Shown: positions 55,901 through 62,765 of the stretch, in pieces
Layout: every line of letters begins with the position of its first letter
How positions within the stretch are numbered: position 1 is the stretch's first letter
Program-made: the position numbers and the translations under genes
NCBI RefSeq assembly: GCF_023155275.1
Contig: NZ_JALMUV010000001.1
Location: 340,911 to 404,910, forward strand
Direction of reading: 5' to 3'
From: Streptomyces rhizoryzae
Lineage (GTDB): Bacteria; Actinomycetota; Actinomycetes; Streptomycetales; Streptomycetaceae
DNA length: 64,000 nt
Notes under the pieces: generated by a model
Databases searched by the model: none
What the model was told of the DNA's origin: nothing
What the model saw: the letters and a program-made list of their open reading frames with translations, nothing else

Positions 55901-58174
55901 GGCGGCCGGGTTCGCCTCGGCCAGCTCCCGGTACAGGCCGGTGGCCTCCCGTACGGCGTCCAGCCCCTCGTGCGTACGCTCGACGCTGAGCAGCGCGCGA
56001 CCGAGGTTGTTCAGCGCCCCGGCCAGATAGGGCCGCTCGGCGCCGGGCCGGGCGGCGGCCAGTAGCCGGTGCAGGTCGACGGCCTCGCGGGCGGCAACCA
56101 GCCCCTCCTCCCGGCGGCCCGCGTTCGTCAGTCGCAGGCAGAGGTTGCCCAACGCCAGCGCGAGGCCGTGCCGGTGCCCGGCCGGGTCCTCGTCGGCCGC
56201 CTGCCGGCACAGGTCGGTGGCCTCCTGGGTGGCGGCCAACGCCTCCGCCGGGCGGCCGTGGGCTTCCAGCCGGTTGCCCAAGCCGGTCAGTGCCTCGCGC
56301 AGGGTGTGCCGGTGGGCGGTGGGATCCGCCGCGGTCAGCCGGCGGCTGATCGCCACGGCCTCCTCGGTCAGGAACAGTGCCTCCTCCGGGCGGCCCACGT
56401 CGGACAGCCGGCCCCCGTGGTCGGCCAAGGCGGAGGCCAAACCGCTCAGATGGCCCAGGTTTCCGGGGTCGGACCGGACGAGTTCCCGATAGAGCCGGAC
56501 CGCCTCCTCGCCCGGACCGACCGCCTCCTCCCGGCGTCCCGCGTTGGTGCGGCGCCAGGCCAGGGTGCGGTACAGCCCGGCCCGTCGGCCCAGGTCCGTG
56601 GCGGCGGCCAGGCGGTGGGCGATCAGGACCTCCATGACCGCGAGGATGCCGATGTCCAGGTTGACGTCACGGCCGTCGGGCAGCCTGGACTCGACGGCTT
56701 CCAGTACGGCCAGCAGCTCGGGGTCGGCGGAAGCGTCCGGGGTGTCGGAGGGCTTGGTGTCGGCGAGGGCGGCCAGGGCGGTCAGGGCCGGGCTGCCGGC
56801 GGTGATCGCGAGGTCCGGATCGTCGCGCAACAGCGGGAACAGGACGTTGTCGCGGACATGGGCCCAGCGCCCGGCGGCGGTCGCGAGGAAGGTGACGGCG
56901 CGGGGGGCGATGACGGAACGCAGGTCCTCCTCGGCAGTGAGGGCACCAGGGACGTCGCTCGCCCAGGGGTCGGGTTCATAGGACGTGATGTCGTGGCCGG
57001 GGGTGAGCAGCCCGAGGAAGTCCTCCGCGAGCCGGTCGGGGTACAGGGGCTCCAGGACCAGGGAGCGGTCGGCGGGCGGGTAGCAGAACCGGTGGTCCTT
57101 GAGCAGGTACCCGGAGTGCTCGGGCAGGTCCAGGGTCTTCAGGGCGCGCTTGCCGGTGAAGTGACCGACCGCTCCGGTGAGTACGGAGGTGAAAACGGTC
57201 TGGGCCATGACGTCGGGGTCGGTCCGGTAGGTCTGCCCCTGCTTCCCGGCCTCGTAGAGCCGCTGCCAGGCCAGACGCTCGCGGTCCAGCAGATACGCCG
57301 ACAGCTCGTGCGGCTCGGTGAGCGACGGCTTCTTGCCGTCGGCGTGAGCGTCCACAGCGACCAGGGCGGCCATGTGCAGGTTCAGCGTCAGGCCGAAGTC
57401 CCGGTGGTCGAGGGAGCCCGGCGGGTCGATGTCCGCGGTGTCCGACAGGCCGTACAGGTCGGCGGCGCCGTAGCGGTCCCGGGCGGCGGCGAACATCCGC
57501 GCGCGGTCCGCGGCCAGTGGCGGAAGGAGCAGGTCGCCGGCGCCGGCTCTGCGTTCGCCGAGCTCGCCGCGGAGCGCGGCGAACCAGCGAACGGTACGGC
57601 CCACCAGCAGGACCCGCGTGGGCAGATCCTGGTTGAGCACGGGATCGGACAGCAGACGTACCAGTTCGCTGTGCGCCCACCGGTCGGCGTAGTCGACGAC
57701 GAGGAGCACCCCGGCCGCGGCCTCGTCCGAGGCGGACGCACCATCCGGCGCTGCCGGGCCGGGCACGCCGCGGAACCCTGCCTGGCGGACCAACCACCGT
57801 GCGTGGACGGGCAGTTCCGCGCTCCTGGACTGCTCGGCGAACTCCGTCGCCAGGCGGGTCTTGCCCTGCCCACCAGGTGCGTGCACCAGCAGGACCGACA
57901 GCCGCGCACCCGGATCGTCCCGCCACCGCCGCAACCGCTCCAGTTCGGCTTCCCGGCCGACAAACGGCACGACGCGGCTGCGCGCGTCCAGCAGACGGCT
58001 GGGCTGTGTCATGAGCCACGCGGACCGGGGAGCGGACAGGGCGGGGAGTGCCTCGATCGCGGGCACACGGGTGCCGTAGACGTTGATCGCCGTCGCGGTA
58101 CCGCCGTCCCCGACGACGATCGCGCTGCCCTCACCGCTTCGCAGATAGTTGACGCTCGGGCCCGGCTCGGTCAC
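52901..58174 (-). CDS. STAND NTPase with very long TPR array and N-terminal docking-like motif
   Basis: 1757 residues from GTG 58174 (GGGGGAG upstream), overlapping the cyclase-like gene by 4 bp (GTGA); the longer frame (to 58801) only shadows that gene. Order: a glycine-rich motif (residues ~5-31, core SGEGSAIVVG), linker, STAND ATPase with FVGREAELERL (~71-81), Walker A HAPGGQGKT (~98-106) and Walker B VLLVVDYAD (~156-164), a helical region to ~590, then about two dozen TPRs to the end. The distal repeats have a ~40-residue period (GxxxxEAxAL.NLGxAL...GRYEEAV). STAND proteins are signal-gated switches: TPRs sense, the ATPase oligomerises, and the N-terminus recruits an effector. The same motif ends the neighbouring cyclase-like protein. 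Likely a sensor of a conflict or signalling system. Confidence 0.92.
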   Translation of the reverse strand: MTEPGPSVNYLRSGEGSAIVVGDGGTATAINVYGTRVPAIEALPALSAPRSAWLMTQPSRLLDARSRVVPFVGREAELERLRRWRDDPGARLSVLLVHAPGGQGKTRLATEFAEQSRSAELPVHARWLVRQAGFRGVPGPAAPDGASASDEAAAGVLLVVDYADRWAHSELVRLLSDPVLNQDLPTRVLLVGRTVRWFAALRGELGERRAGAGDLLLPPLAADRARMFAAARDRYGAADLYGLSDTADIDPPGSLDHRDFGLTLNLHMAALVAVDAHADGKKPSLTEPHELSAYLLDRERLAWQRLYEAGKQGQTYRTDPDVMAQTVFTSVLTGAVGHFTGKRALKTLDLPEHSGYLLKDHRFCYPPADRSLVLEPLYPDRLAEDFLGLLTPGHDITSYEPDPWASDVPGALTAEEDLRSVIAPRAVTFLATAAGRWAHVRDNVLFPLLRDDPDLAITAGSPALTALAALADTKPSDTPDASADPELLAVLEAVESRLPDGRDVNLDIGILAVMEVLIAHRLAAATDLGRRAGLYRTLAWRRTNAGRREEAVGPGEEAVRLYRELVRSDPGNLGHLSGLASALADHGGRLSDVGRPEEALFLTEEAVAISRRLTAADPTAHRHTLREALTGLGNRLEAHGRPAEALAATQEATDLCRQAADEDPAGHRHGLALALGNLCLRLTNAGRREEGLVAAREAVDLHRLLAAARPGAERPYLAGALNNLGRALLSVERTHEGLDAVREATGLYRELAEANPAAYRSDLSTVLLNLGESLVRLGDGDEALTPIQEAVDIQRRLAEDGFNSPLTLANSLNSLGERLWDLDREDEAVAATQEAADLYRQVAVAHPALDLPAYADAMHRLSLPRKGRRQEALTAVERAERLRRRLDDAAPGTDLTELTKSLADLGGVLVGLGRVGEAVTAVQRAADARADTGDETGAADLLLNFAGRVLSPGRFEEAATASERAAGLYRQAGNRALEAAALINLSNALSRMERAADAADAAGRAAAVYRETGEQHLEAAALTNQSNALTAAERYEETVTVSRRALELFEEHEAGGSSGPPLHNLGNALLRLGRFEESLDLTRRAAAVYRKKGNRSSEADSLTNLGDALYELKRYDEAVPVFERAAALRVEIGDPAGEGRTLGRLGAVLIELGRFEEAVAPCRQAVVLLGGTGNRDSEARALANLGAACVRAGRFAEATTACGKAASVFREAGDHGGEADALANRSEALTKAGRYEEAVAVCEQALALYRETGNRPRERALLHGLGTDFLSVHRYEEAVTAYERELVICRETGRDGEGNVLLGIGLCLVHLERHERAVAVCEEAAAICRESGDRGGEGAAWECLGTALVKLDRTPEAVAARTRAVAAFRAAVNPTSEAASAGELGTDLGRLGRYAESVAASGRAAELFRQLGDRLKEAKALNNVALGLERSGLHQEAVTAGTRAAALFREGGDGHGEAEALRNLSLALASVERREEAIAAARRSLTCYQEAGDQRGEALSLYNLGGFLLGQERYEEAIPAYVRTADILRRLGFPSLQASAFLNLARALKGLGRLKETITVLRQAADIYAEVREGDGEGKARLHLGHHLMEARRHEEAVDAYLRSATAYGTIGAQSPRATSLLGLSKALWKVGRYEEAVTAGLRGADLYDSALGPGSAAYALAELGCAFSPSGRSRELIPLFRRWCGACRDSGDRLQESWALVLHGGALVDAMRYEEAVPANQQAAVACRTLGNADGLRYAQSQLDKAERGLRWGRHW

Positions 58175-58307
58175 GGCCGCTCCCCCGCGCTTTCGGGACC
58201 CGGCGAGGGGACACCACCGGCCCCGTTGGTGACACTCGCGCTCCCTCCGTTCCCCACGACGATCGCACTGCCTTCCCCGCTGTGCAGGTTGCCGACGGAG
58301 GGCCCGG
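58110..58307. repeat. Imperfect ~55-bp direct repeat encoding the shared glycine-rich motif
   Basis: 58110-58166 (start of the STAND gene) and 58251-58307 (end of the cyclase-like gene) are similar at DNA level, about 141 bp apart; both contain GACGATCGC(A/G)CTGCC. A weaker third match (CCGCCGTTCCCCACCATG) lies at the cyclase start. The copies encode the motif with core SGEGSAIVVG in both proteins, so the motif appears to have been duplicated or kept homogeneous between the genes. Confidence 0.75.
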
Positions 58308-58980
58308 CGCCTGGCGTGTGGCCCGGGGCGGGGTCCTTCTTGGCCGGGCCCAGGTCCACTTGGCGGATCTCCGCGCCCGGGACCCAGATCCAGGCCTCGC
58401 CCTGATGTTCCTTCTCCTGGACGCCGACGCGCCGGAACTCCTGCGGCGGGATGGTGGTGTACGCCTCCTCGACCACGTCGTGGAAGACGGTCGACGACAC
58501 CGCGACGGCCAGACAGGCGTACGGTGCCTCGTCCAGGGCAGCGCGCAAAGGCGCGCAGTCGAGGATGCGGCCGGTCTCGACCGGGGCCCGCCCGACGAAC
58601 CCGTTGGCGCCCAGCCCGACCGCGCCGAAGTGGACCGCAGCGCGCAGCCTGAGCCAGGGCCGTCGCCCCTTGCCGAGGTTGAAGTTGAAGGCGCGCAGGC
58701 TCGCGTCCAGCGCGCGCATGAAGTCGTCGACCAGGGCGGGCTCGGAGGTGTCCGCGGGCAGGACGGCGAACAGCGAGTCCCCGCCCTCCTGTGTCTCCCA
58801 TGCCGCACGGTCCAATCCGGCCTTCGCGGCCGCCGAGTCCAGCAACCCGACGATCGCTTGCTGGAACTGGCGCTGTGTCTCCACGTCGACCCCGCCGTAC
58901 CCCTTGGCGTCGACCGCCAGCAGCGGCCTGCGCCCGAACGCCGTTACGGCGTCCTGCTCGTCCCCGCCGTTCCCCACCAT
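58171..58980 (-). CDS. Class III nucleotide-cyclase-like protein with C-terminal glycine-rich motif
   Basis: 269 residues; ATG 58980 has GAGAGGTG upstream. The cyclase homology fold is recognisable: LLAVDAKGYG (20-29, first metal Asp D24), EGGDSLFAVLP (65-75, second Asp D68), LRLRAAVHFGAVGLGANGFV and GRAPVETGRILD. At the usual catalytic Asn-Arg site (V-N-x-A-x-R) it reads V-E-T-G-R: Arg kept, Asn replaced. The substrate lysine is not obvious either, so substrate or activity may be unusual. Residues 226-252 repeat the motif found at the STAND N-terminus. Gene order (overlap with STAND, divergent PycTM-like protein, nearby Crp) suggests a cyclic-nucleotide signalling or defence role. Confidence 0.8.
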   Translation of the reverse strand: MVGNGGDEQDAVTAFGRRPLLAVDAKGYGGVDVETQRQFQQAIVGLLDSAAAKAGLDRAAWETQEGGDSLFAVLPADTSEPALVDDFMRALDASLRAFNFNLGKGRRPWLRLRAAVHFGAVGLGANGFVGRAPVETGRILDCAPLRAALDEAPYACLAVAVSSTVFHDVVEEAYTTIPPQEFRRVGVQEKEHQGEAWIWVPGAEIRQVDLGPAKKDPAPGHTPGAGPSVGNLHSGEGSAIVVGNGGSASVTNGAGGVPSPGPESAGERP

Positions 58981-59292
58981 GACACCTCTCGGTACACGAA
59001 GTTCACCGGGGAGAGGAGCATGACTCTCACGTCCCCGTCAAACCAACGGAGTTACCGCACAGACTCCCCATGGAGAGACCCTGCGCCCGCCCGCTCCCCC
59101 GAAGACGAGCGTCGGTAACAGCATTCGTACACCTGTCGTCCCGTGTGCACCCCGTGGAAATACGGGTTGCCGGTCCGCCTGGGAAGAGTGACCGCTCCCG
59201 AAGTCCGCAGAACCCGCAGAAGTGACTGGTCCGGTCGGGGCCTTCGCCCGCCTACTGGACGGACCTCGTGCCCGTCGACCGAAGGAGACTTC
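58981..59292. other. Divergent promoter region of the cyclase/STAND and PycTM-like genes
   Basis: 312 bp without a gene. It must carry promoters in both directions; the plus-strand side ends in a strong GAAGGAG ribosome site. No Crp-type palindrome was evident by eye. Confidence 0.5.
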
Positions 59293-59823
59293 ATGGCACC
59301 GACCGGACAGGCAGCAGCCGGCCACCCCGCGCAGTACATGCTGACCGCGCTCCAGACGACCCACCAGCACGCGGACGCCAAGGCCGGGATCCTGGCGGCC
59401 GCGCAGGCGACGCTGGTCGGCACCTCGGGGACGTGGATCCGGCAGTCCGTGGCCGTCTGCGGGCAGGGCGGCGCGGACGGGGTGTACGCGGGGACGCTGC
59501 TGGCCCTGTTCGTCTGCGGGCTCGTCGCAGGCGCGGTGACTCTCGCGGCGACCGTGCGTCCCCGGTTGCTGCGGGGCTCGGCCGACAACAACCGGTACAG
59601 CTTCGTCCAGCTGGCCTCGGGTCCCGACATCGCCGACACTCCGCCCACCGGCACACCAGCCGCCGACGAGGCCGCGGATCGCCGGGAGTTGTCGCACACG
59701 GTGCGGTTCCTCGCCCATGTCGCCGTACGCAAGTACCGCTGGCTGACGGGAGCCGTGGTGTGCACGACCGTCATGGGGGTGAGCGCGGGGCTGAGCGTGG
59801 CCCTGCTGCCGGTGTTGGCCTGA
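59293..59823 (+). CDS. Pycsar-effector-like (PycTM) membrane protein
   Basis: 176 residues from ATG 59293 (GAAGGAG upstream). The N-terminal helix contains the family hallmark HQHADAKAGILAAAQATLVG (A-D-x-K-A-x-I-L), followed by a hydrophobic segment at ~70-92 (GTLLALFVCGLVAGAVTLAA), a soluble loop, and a last helix at ~150-172. This matches the 2TM-type Pycsar effector family, in which binding of cCMP or cUMP made by a PycC cyclase opens the membrane and kills the cell. Here a cyclase-like gene is divergent 312 bp away and a Crp-type gene converges 11 bp downstream. Assignment is by motif and topology; I could not run a profile search. Confidence 0.75.
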   Translation: MAPTGQAAAGHPAQYMLTALQTTHQHADAKAGILAAAQATLVGTSGTWIRQSVAVCGQGGADGVYAGTLLALFVCGLVAGAVTLAATVRPRLLRGSADNNRYSFVQLASGPDIADTPPTGTPAADEAADRRELSHTVRFLAHVAVRKYRWLTGAVVCTTVMGVSAGLSVALLPVLA

Positions 59824-59834
59824 CGCCGGCTCGG

Positions 59835-60548
59835 CTACGGCGGCCCGGACGACAGTTCCGCGAGGCCGGTGAGCCGGGGCAGATCCAGGATCGTGGTGGT
59901 CCGGTAGCCGGTCTTCAGCAGGACGTCCTTGCGCAGTTCGCTCAGCACCTTGTGGATGGTCGTCTCGGCGGCGCCGACCATCGTGGCCAGCTCCGGCTGC
60001 GTCAGCGAGCAGCCGATCTCCACTCCGTCGGCCCGGTCGGTTCCGTAGCAGTCGGCGAGTTCCACCAACAGCCGGGCCAGCCGCACCTTCGCCGGATAGC
60101 CGCGGAAGTCGAGCCGCCGTCTGTTCGCCGAGCGCAGCCGGTTGGCGATGATCCCCGTAAGGGCCACAAAGATCTCGGGCCGGCTCAGCAACAGCTCCCG
60201 CAACGTGTCGGCCGAGAGCCTCCGGGCGGTCACCGGGCCGCAGGCGGTGACGGTCGCCGATCGCGGCGCGCCGTCCATGGCCGCCATCTCGCCCACGATG
60301 TCCCCGGCTGCCCGGACCGCGAGGAGCGAGGTCTGACCGTTCTCCACTGTCGCCGTGACCTTGACGAACCCGGACAGCAGCAGCAGGACATGCCGGTCGT
60401 CCCACCCCTCTCGCAGCAGCACGTCGCCCGCGTCGAACCGGACCTCGGCTCCCCGGCCGAGCAATTCCTGCCGCGCCGGGAGCGGCAGCATCCCCAGCAG
60501 ACTGCGCGCGGGCCACTCCTCGGGCTGGAGGTGAACAGCCACCGACAT
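59835..60548 (-). CDS. Crp/Fnr-family transcriptional regulator
   Basis: 237 residues. The N-terminal cyclic-nucleotide-binding fold (~15-130) has the phosphate cassette GDIVGEMAAMDGAPRSATVT with both the Glu and Arg (E, R) that bind the ribose-phosphate in CRP, so ligand binding is plausible. Winged helix at ~160-225 (LTQPELATMVGAAETTIHKV, LSELRKD). It lacks the Fe-S cysteines of Fnr. It converges on the PycTM-like gene (11-bp gap). Crp proteins beside PycTM-like genes occur in streptomycetes; this one could sense the nucleotide made by the cyclase-like protein and control the island. Confidence 0.92.
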   Translation of the reverse strand: MSVAVHLQPEEWPARSLLGMLPLPARQELLGRGAEVRFDAGDVLLREGWDDRHVLLLLSGFVKVTATVENGQTSLLAVRAAGDIVGEMAAMDGAPRSATVTACGPVTARRLSADTLRELLLSRPEIFVALTGIIANRLRSANRRRLDFRGYPAKVRLARLLVELADCYGTDRADGVEIGCSLTQPELATMVGAAETTIHKVLSELRKDVLLKTGYRTTTILDLPRLTGLAELSSGPP

Positions 60549-60884
60549 CCCCCTGTCTTCCGGTCACAGGACATCATCATGCTGTAAGCACGATGCCGAT
60601 CTTCATGATCGGCGGACCACGCCCTGCCGCTTGCGGCCGTTGACCAGCTTGCCGCCGTCGAAGCCGCGACTGTCCGCACCGACGACCGCGTCCGCCTTGA
60701 CGGACTGCGAATCGATCACGCCGGCCGTGGGCTGCACATCCCGGCCCGCCCTCTGCCGTACCCGATCACGCAGCCGGTCGTGAAACTCCCCGACCAGCGC
60801 CTGAGCGCACAGCGCCGGAAGATCGAGCGGCTGCAACCGCCCGGGACGATGGCGGTTTTCGGCACCCGGCAACCGTCACGGTGA
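60549..60884. other. Spacer holding an IS remnant
   Basis: 336 bp between the Crp gene and the beta-propeller gene, mostly taken up by the transposase fragment at 60603-60872. The crp promoter should lie in the first ~50 bp. Confidence 0.6.
60603..60872 (-). mobile_element. IS5-family transposase remnant (central part)
   Basis: FHDRLRDRVRQRAGRDVQPT, AGVIDSQSVKADAVVGADSR, then GFDGGKLVNGRKRQGVV matches the first DDE block of IS5-type transposases (IDSQSVK, GYDGGKKVNGRKRHIVVDT). N- and C-terminal thirds are missing and the frame ends at a stop after the NGRKR motif. Inactive. It borders the cyclase/STAND/Crp island. Confidence 0.8.
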
Positions 60885-62516
60885 TCAGGTGTAGACGAAA
60901 GCCCCGGGCACGGTGGTGGTGCCGCCCGTCGTCGTCACGGTGACGCTCGCCGGGCCGGGGGCGGCCGCGGGGGGAGTGACGGCGGCGATCCGGGTGTTGG
61001 AGATGACCCCGAAGGCAGCCGGGACGCCGCCGACCGTCACCGACTGGGCGGTCGCGAGCTCGGTGCCCACGATCAGGACCGGGTCGCCGCCCGCCGTCGA
61101 GCCGCTGGAGGGGGTCACGGAGGTGATGCCGGGCGGCCCGACGTAGGTGAAGGTGGCTCGCCCGTAGGAGTTGCTCCGCGTGACCACGGTGACCGGCACA
61201 GGGCCGGCCGTCTCCGCGGGTGGCACCGTGACAGTGATCCGGTCGTCCAGGATCGACGACGGGGTGACGGCCACGGTGCCGAAGCGCACCGATGTGGTGG
61301 TGATCAGGCCGTGGCCGGTCACGGCAAGGGTGCCGCCCCCGCTCAGCGGGCCGGACAGCGGGCTGATGCTGCTCAGCACCGAGTCCGGGAGGTAGTAGAA
61401 CCGGCCTACGGTCCGGGTGGTGTTCTGCCCGATGGTGGCATCGATCTTGACGTCGGTCACGAGGCGCGGCGAGACGGCCAGGACCTCCTGATCGTTGAGG
61501 ACCGTGAAGGAGGCGGCCGGCTGGCATCCGAAGCGGACGTCGGTGGTGTTGCCCAGCCCTTCCCCGATGAGGTCCACCGGCGTCCCACCCGACAGGGGAC
61601 CTACACCGGGGTACGCACCGGGTGGTGCGGGCAGCACGCTGACCGTCTCGTTGCCGTTGTTGACGACGTAGACCTCAAGGTCGTCCGGTGTGACCACCGG
61701 CCAGGACGGCGCGTGAAAGCCCGGTACCGTATCGACGGTCTCGTTCCTGATGAGGTCGATGGCGGAGAGGCTGTCATCGCCGTCGCGCGCGACGTACGCC
61801 AGCAGGCCGTGGTGGCTGACCGCCAGGCCGAAGGGGATGGGCAGCCCGGTGACCGTGTCCACGACGGTGTGCGTGGCTGCGTCGATGACGTCCACTTGGT
61901 TGCCGCCGTACTCCGTCACATAGATGCGCTGTCCGTCGGGGGAAACCGCCACCCCCCGGGGGAAGACGAACCCGGTGAGAGTCGCGATGACGGTGTGGGT
62001 GGCCGTGTCGATGACCGAAACCGCGTTCGCACCTTCCTCAGTGACGTAGACCTCCCTCCCGTCAGGGGTGACCGCCAGGTTGCGTGGCCCGGTGCCCACC
62101 GGTACCGAGTCGATGACGGTGTCGGTGGCCGTGCTGATGACATCGACCCGGCTCCCACCCTGGCTGGCCACATAGAGCCTGGAGCCGTCGGGTGACACCG
62201 TGAGGCCCAAGGGCTTGTCCAACCCCGGGATGCTGGCCGTGATGGTGCGGGTGGCGGTGTCGATGACCGCCACTCTGTCGACCCCGAAGCAGGCCACATA
62301 GGCGCGCAGCCCGTCCGGGCTGACCGTGACTCCCCACGGCCCGCTGGTCACACCGATCGTGGTGATGACGCTCCGGGTGGTCGTGTCGATGACGCTGACG
62401 CTGCTGCTCCCGAAGTTGGTCACATAGACGTGCCGGCCGTCCGGGGTGATCGCCGCCATGATGGGGGCGTGCCCCACCGGAATCTCGACCGCCAGCAGCG
62501 GCTCATTCGTCGCCAC
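60885..62516 (-). CDS. YVTN beta-propeller protein with IPT/TIG domains
   Basis: 543 residues from GTG 62516 (GGGGGGAC upstream). Residues ~10-290 form seven ~42-residue YVTN propeller blades (VSPDG(L/S/Q)R.YVA / IDTATRT type), then three IPT/TIG immunoglobulin-like domains (~300-543, e.g. SPLSGPLSGGGTLAVTGHGL, TPSSGSTAGGDPVLIVGTEL). No signal peptide or anchor is visible in this frame. A 49-codon frame just upstream (62503-62652) has a much better ribosome site and IPT-like residues, so a frameshift may separate the true N-terminus. Likely surface or extracellular binding protein, in line with the co-directional IPT gene upstream. Confidence 0.8.
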   Translation of the reverse strand: MATNEPLLAVEIPVGHAPIMAAITPDGRHVYVTNFGSSSVSVIDTTTRSVITTIGVTSGPWGVTVSPDGLRAYVACFGVDRVAVIDTATRTITASIPGLDKPLGLTVSPDGSRLYVASQGGSRVDVISTATDTVIDSVPVGTGPRNLAVTPDGREVYVTEEGANAVSVIDTATHTVIATLTGFVFPRGVAVSPDGQRIYVTEYGGNQVDVIDAATHTVVDTVTGLPIPFGLAVSHHGLLAYVARDGDDSLSAIDLIRNETVDTVPGFHAPSWPVVTPDDLEVYVVNNGNETVSVLPAPPGAYPGVGPLSGGTPVDLIGEGLGNTTDVRFGCQPAASFTVLNDQEVLAVSPRLVTDVKIDATIGQNTTRTVGRFYYLPDSVLSSISPLSGPLSGGGTLAVTGHGLITTTSVRFGTVAVTPSSILDDRITVTVPPAETAGPVPVTVVTRSNSYGRATFTYVGPPGITSVTPSSGSTAGGDPVLIVGTELATAQSVTVGGVPAAFGVISNTRIAAVTPPAAAPGPASVTVTTTGGTTTVPGAFVYT

Positions 62517-62652
62517 GACGTCCCCCCGGCTCCGCGACTCCCTCCGTACCCGCCGCCGATGCACTGGCAAAACCGGTGCTGCTGCCGGTGAACGAAGTGC
62601 CTCCTGCTGGAGCGCGTTGGCCGGTGCTGACGCCGATGACTAGCGGAACCAT
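62503..62652 (-). CDS. Short upstream frame: displaced N-terminus or leader of the beta-propeller gene
   Basis: 49 residues (MVPLVIGVSTGQRAPAGGTS, then FTGSSTGFASASAAGTEGVA...). ATG 62652 has AAGGAG at perfect spacing, better than the propeller start at 62516. It stops at 62503, overlapping the propeller gene by 14 bp in another frame. The sequence vaguely resembles an IPT start (SPxxGPxxGGTxVTxxGTGF). Two readings: a frameshift has cut the propeller gene's N-terminus, or this is a leader for translational coupling. Confidence 0.5.
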   Translation of the reverse strand: MVPLVIGVSTGQRAPAGGTSFTGSSTGFASASAAGTEGVAEPGGRRGDE

Positions 62653-62765
62653 GACGCTCTCCTTTTCCTGATGTCCGAGTCGATCGCCAGGCACTGACGG
62701 CCACCGCGTCGACGGTAAGAGCAGCCGCGAGGGCAACCGCACTGACGGCTCGTCGGCCGGCGGGC

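Noticed and set aside
53393..58405. Long plus-strand open frames (e.g. 652 and 778 residues) opposite the STAND-TPR gene
   Set aside because: They mirror the codon pattern of the TPR repeats on the other strand, have low-complexity composition and no family match. The minus-strand reading has STAND and TPR motifs throughout.
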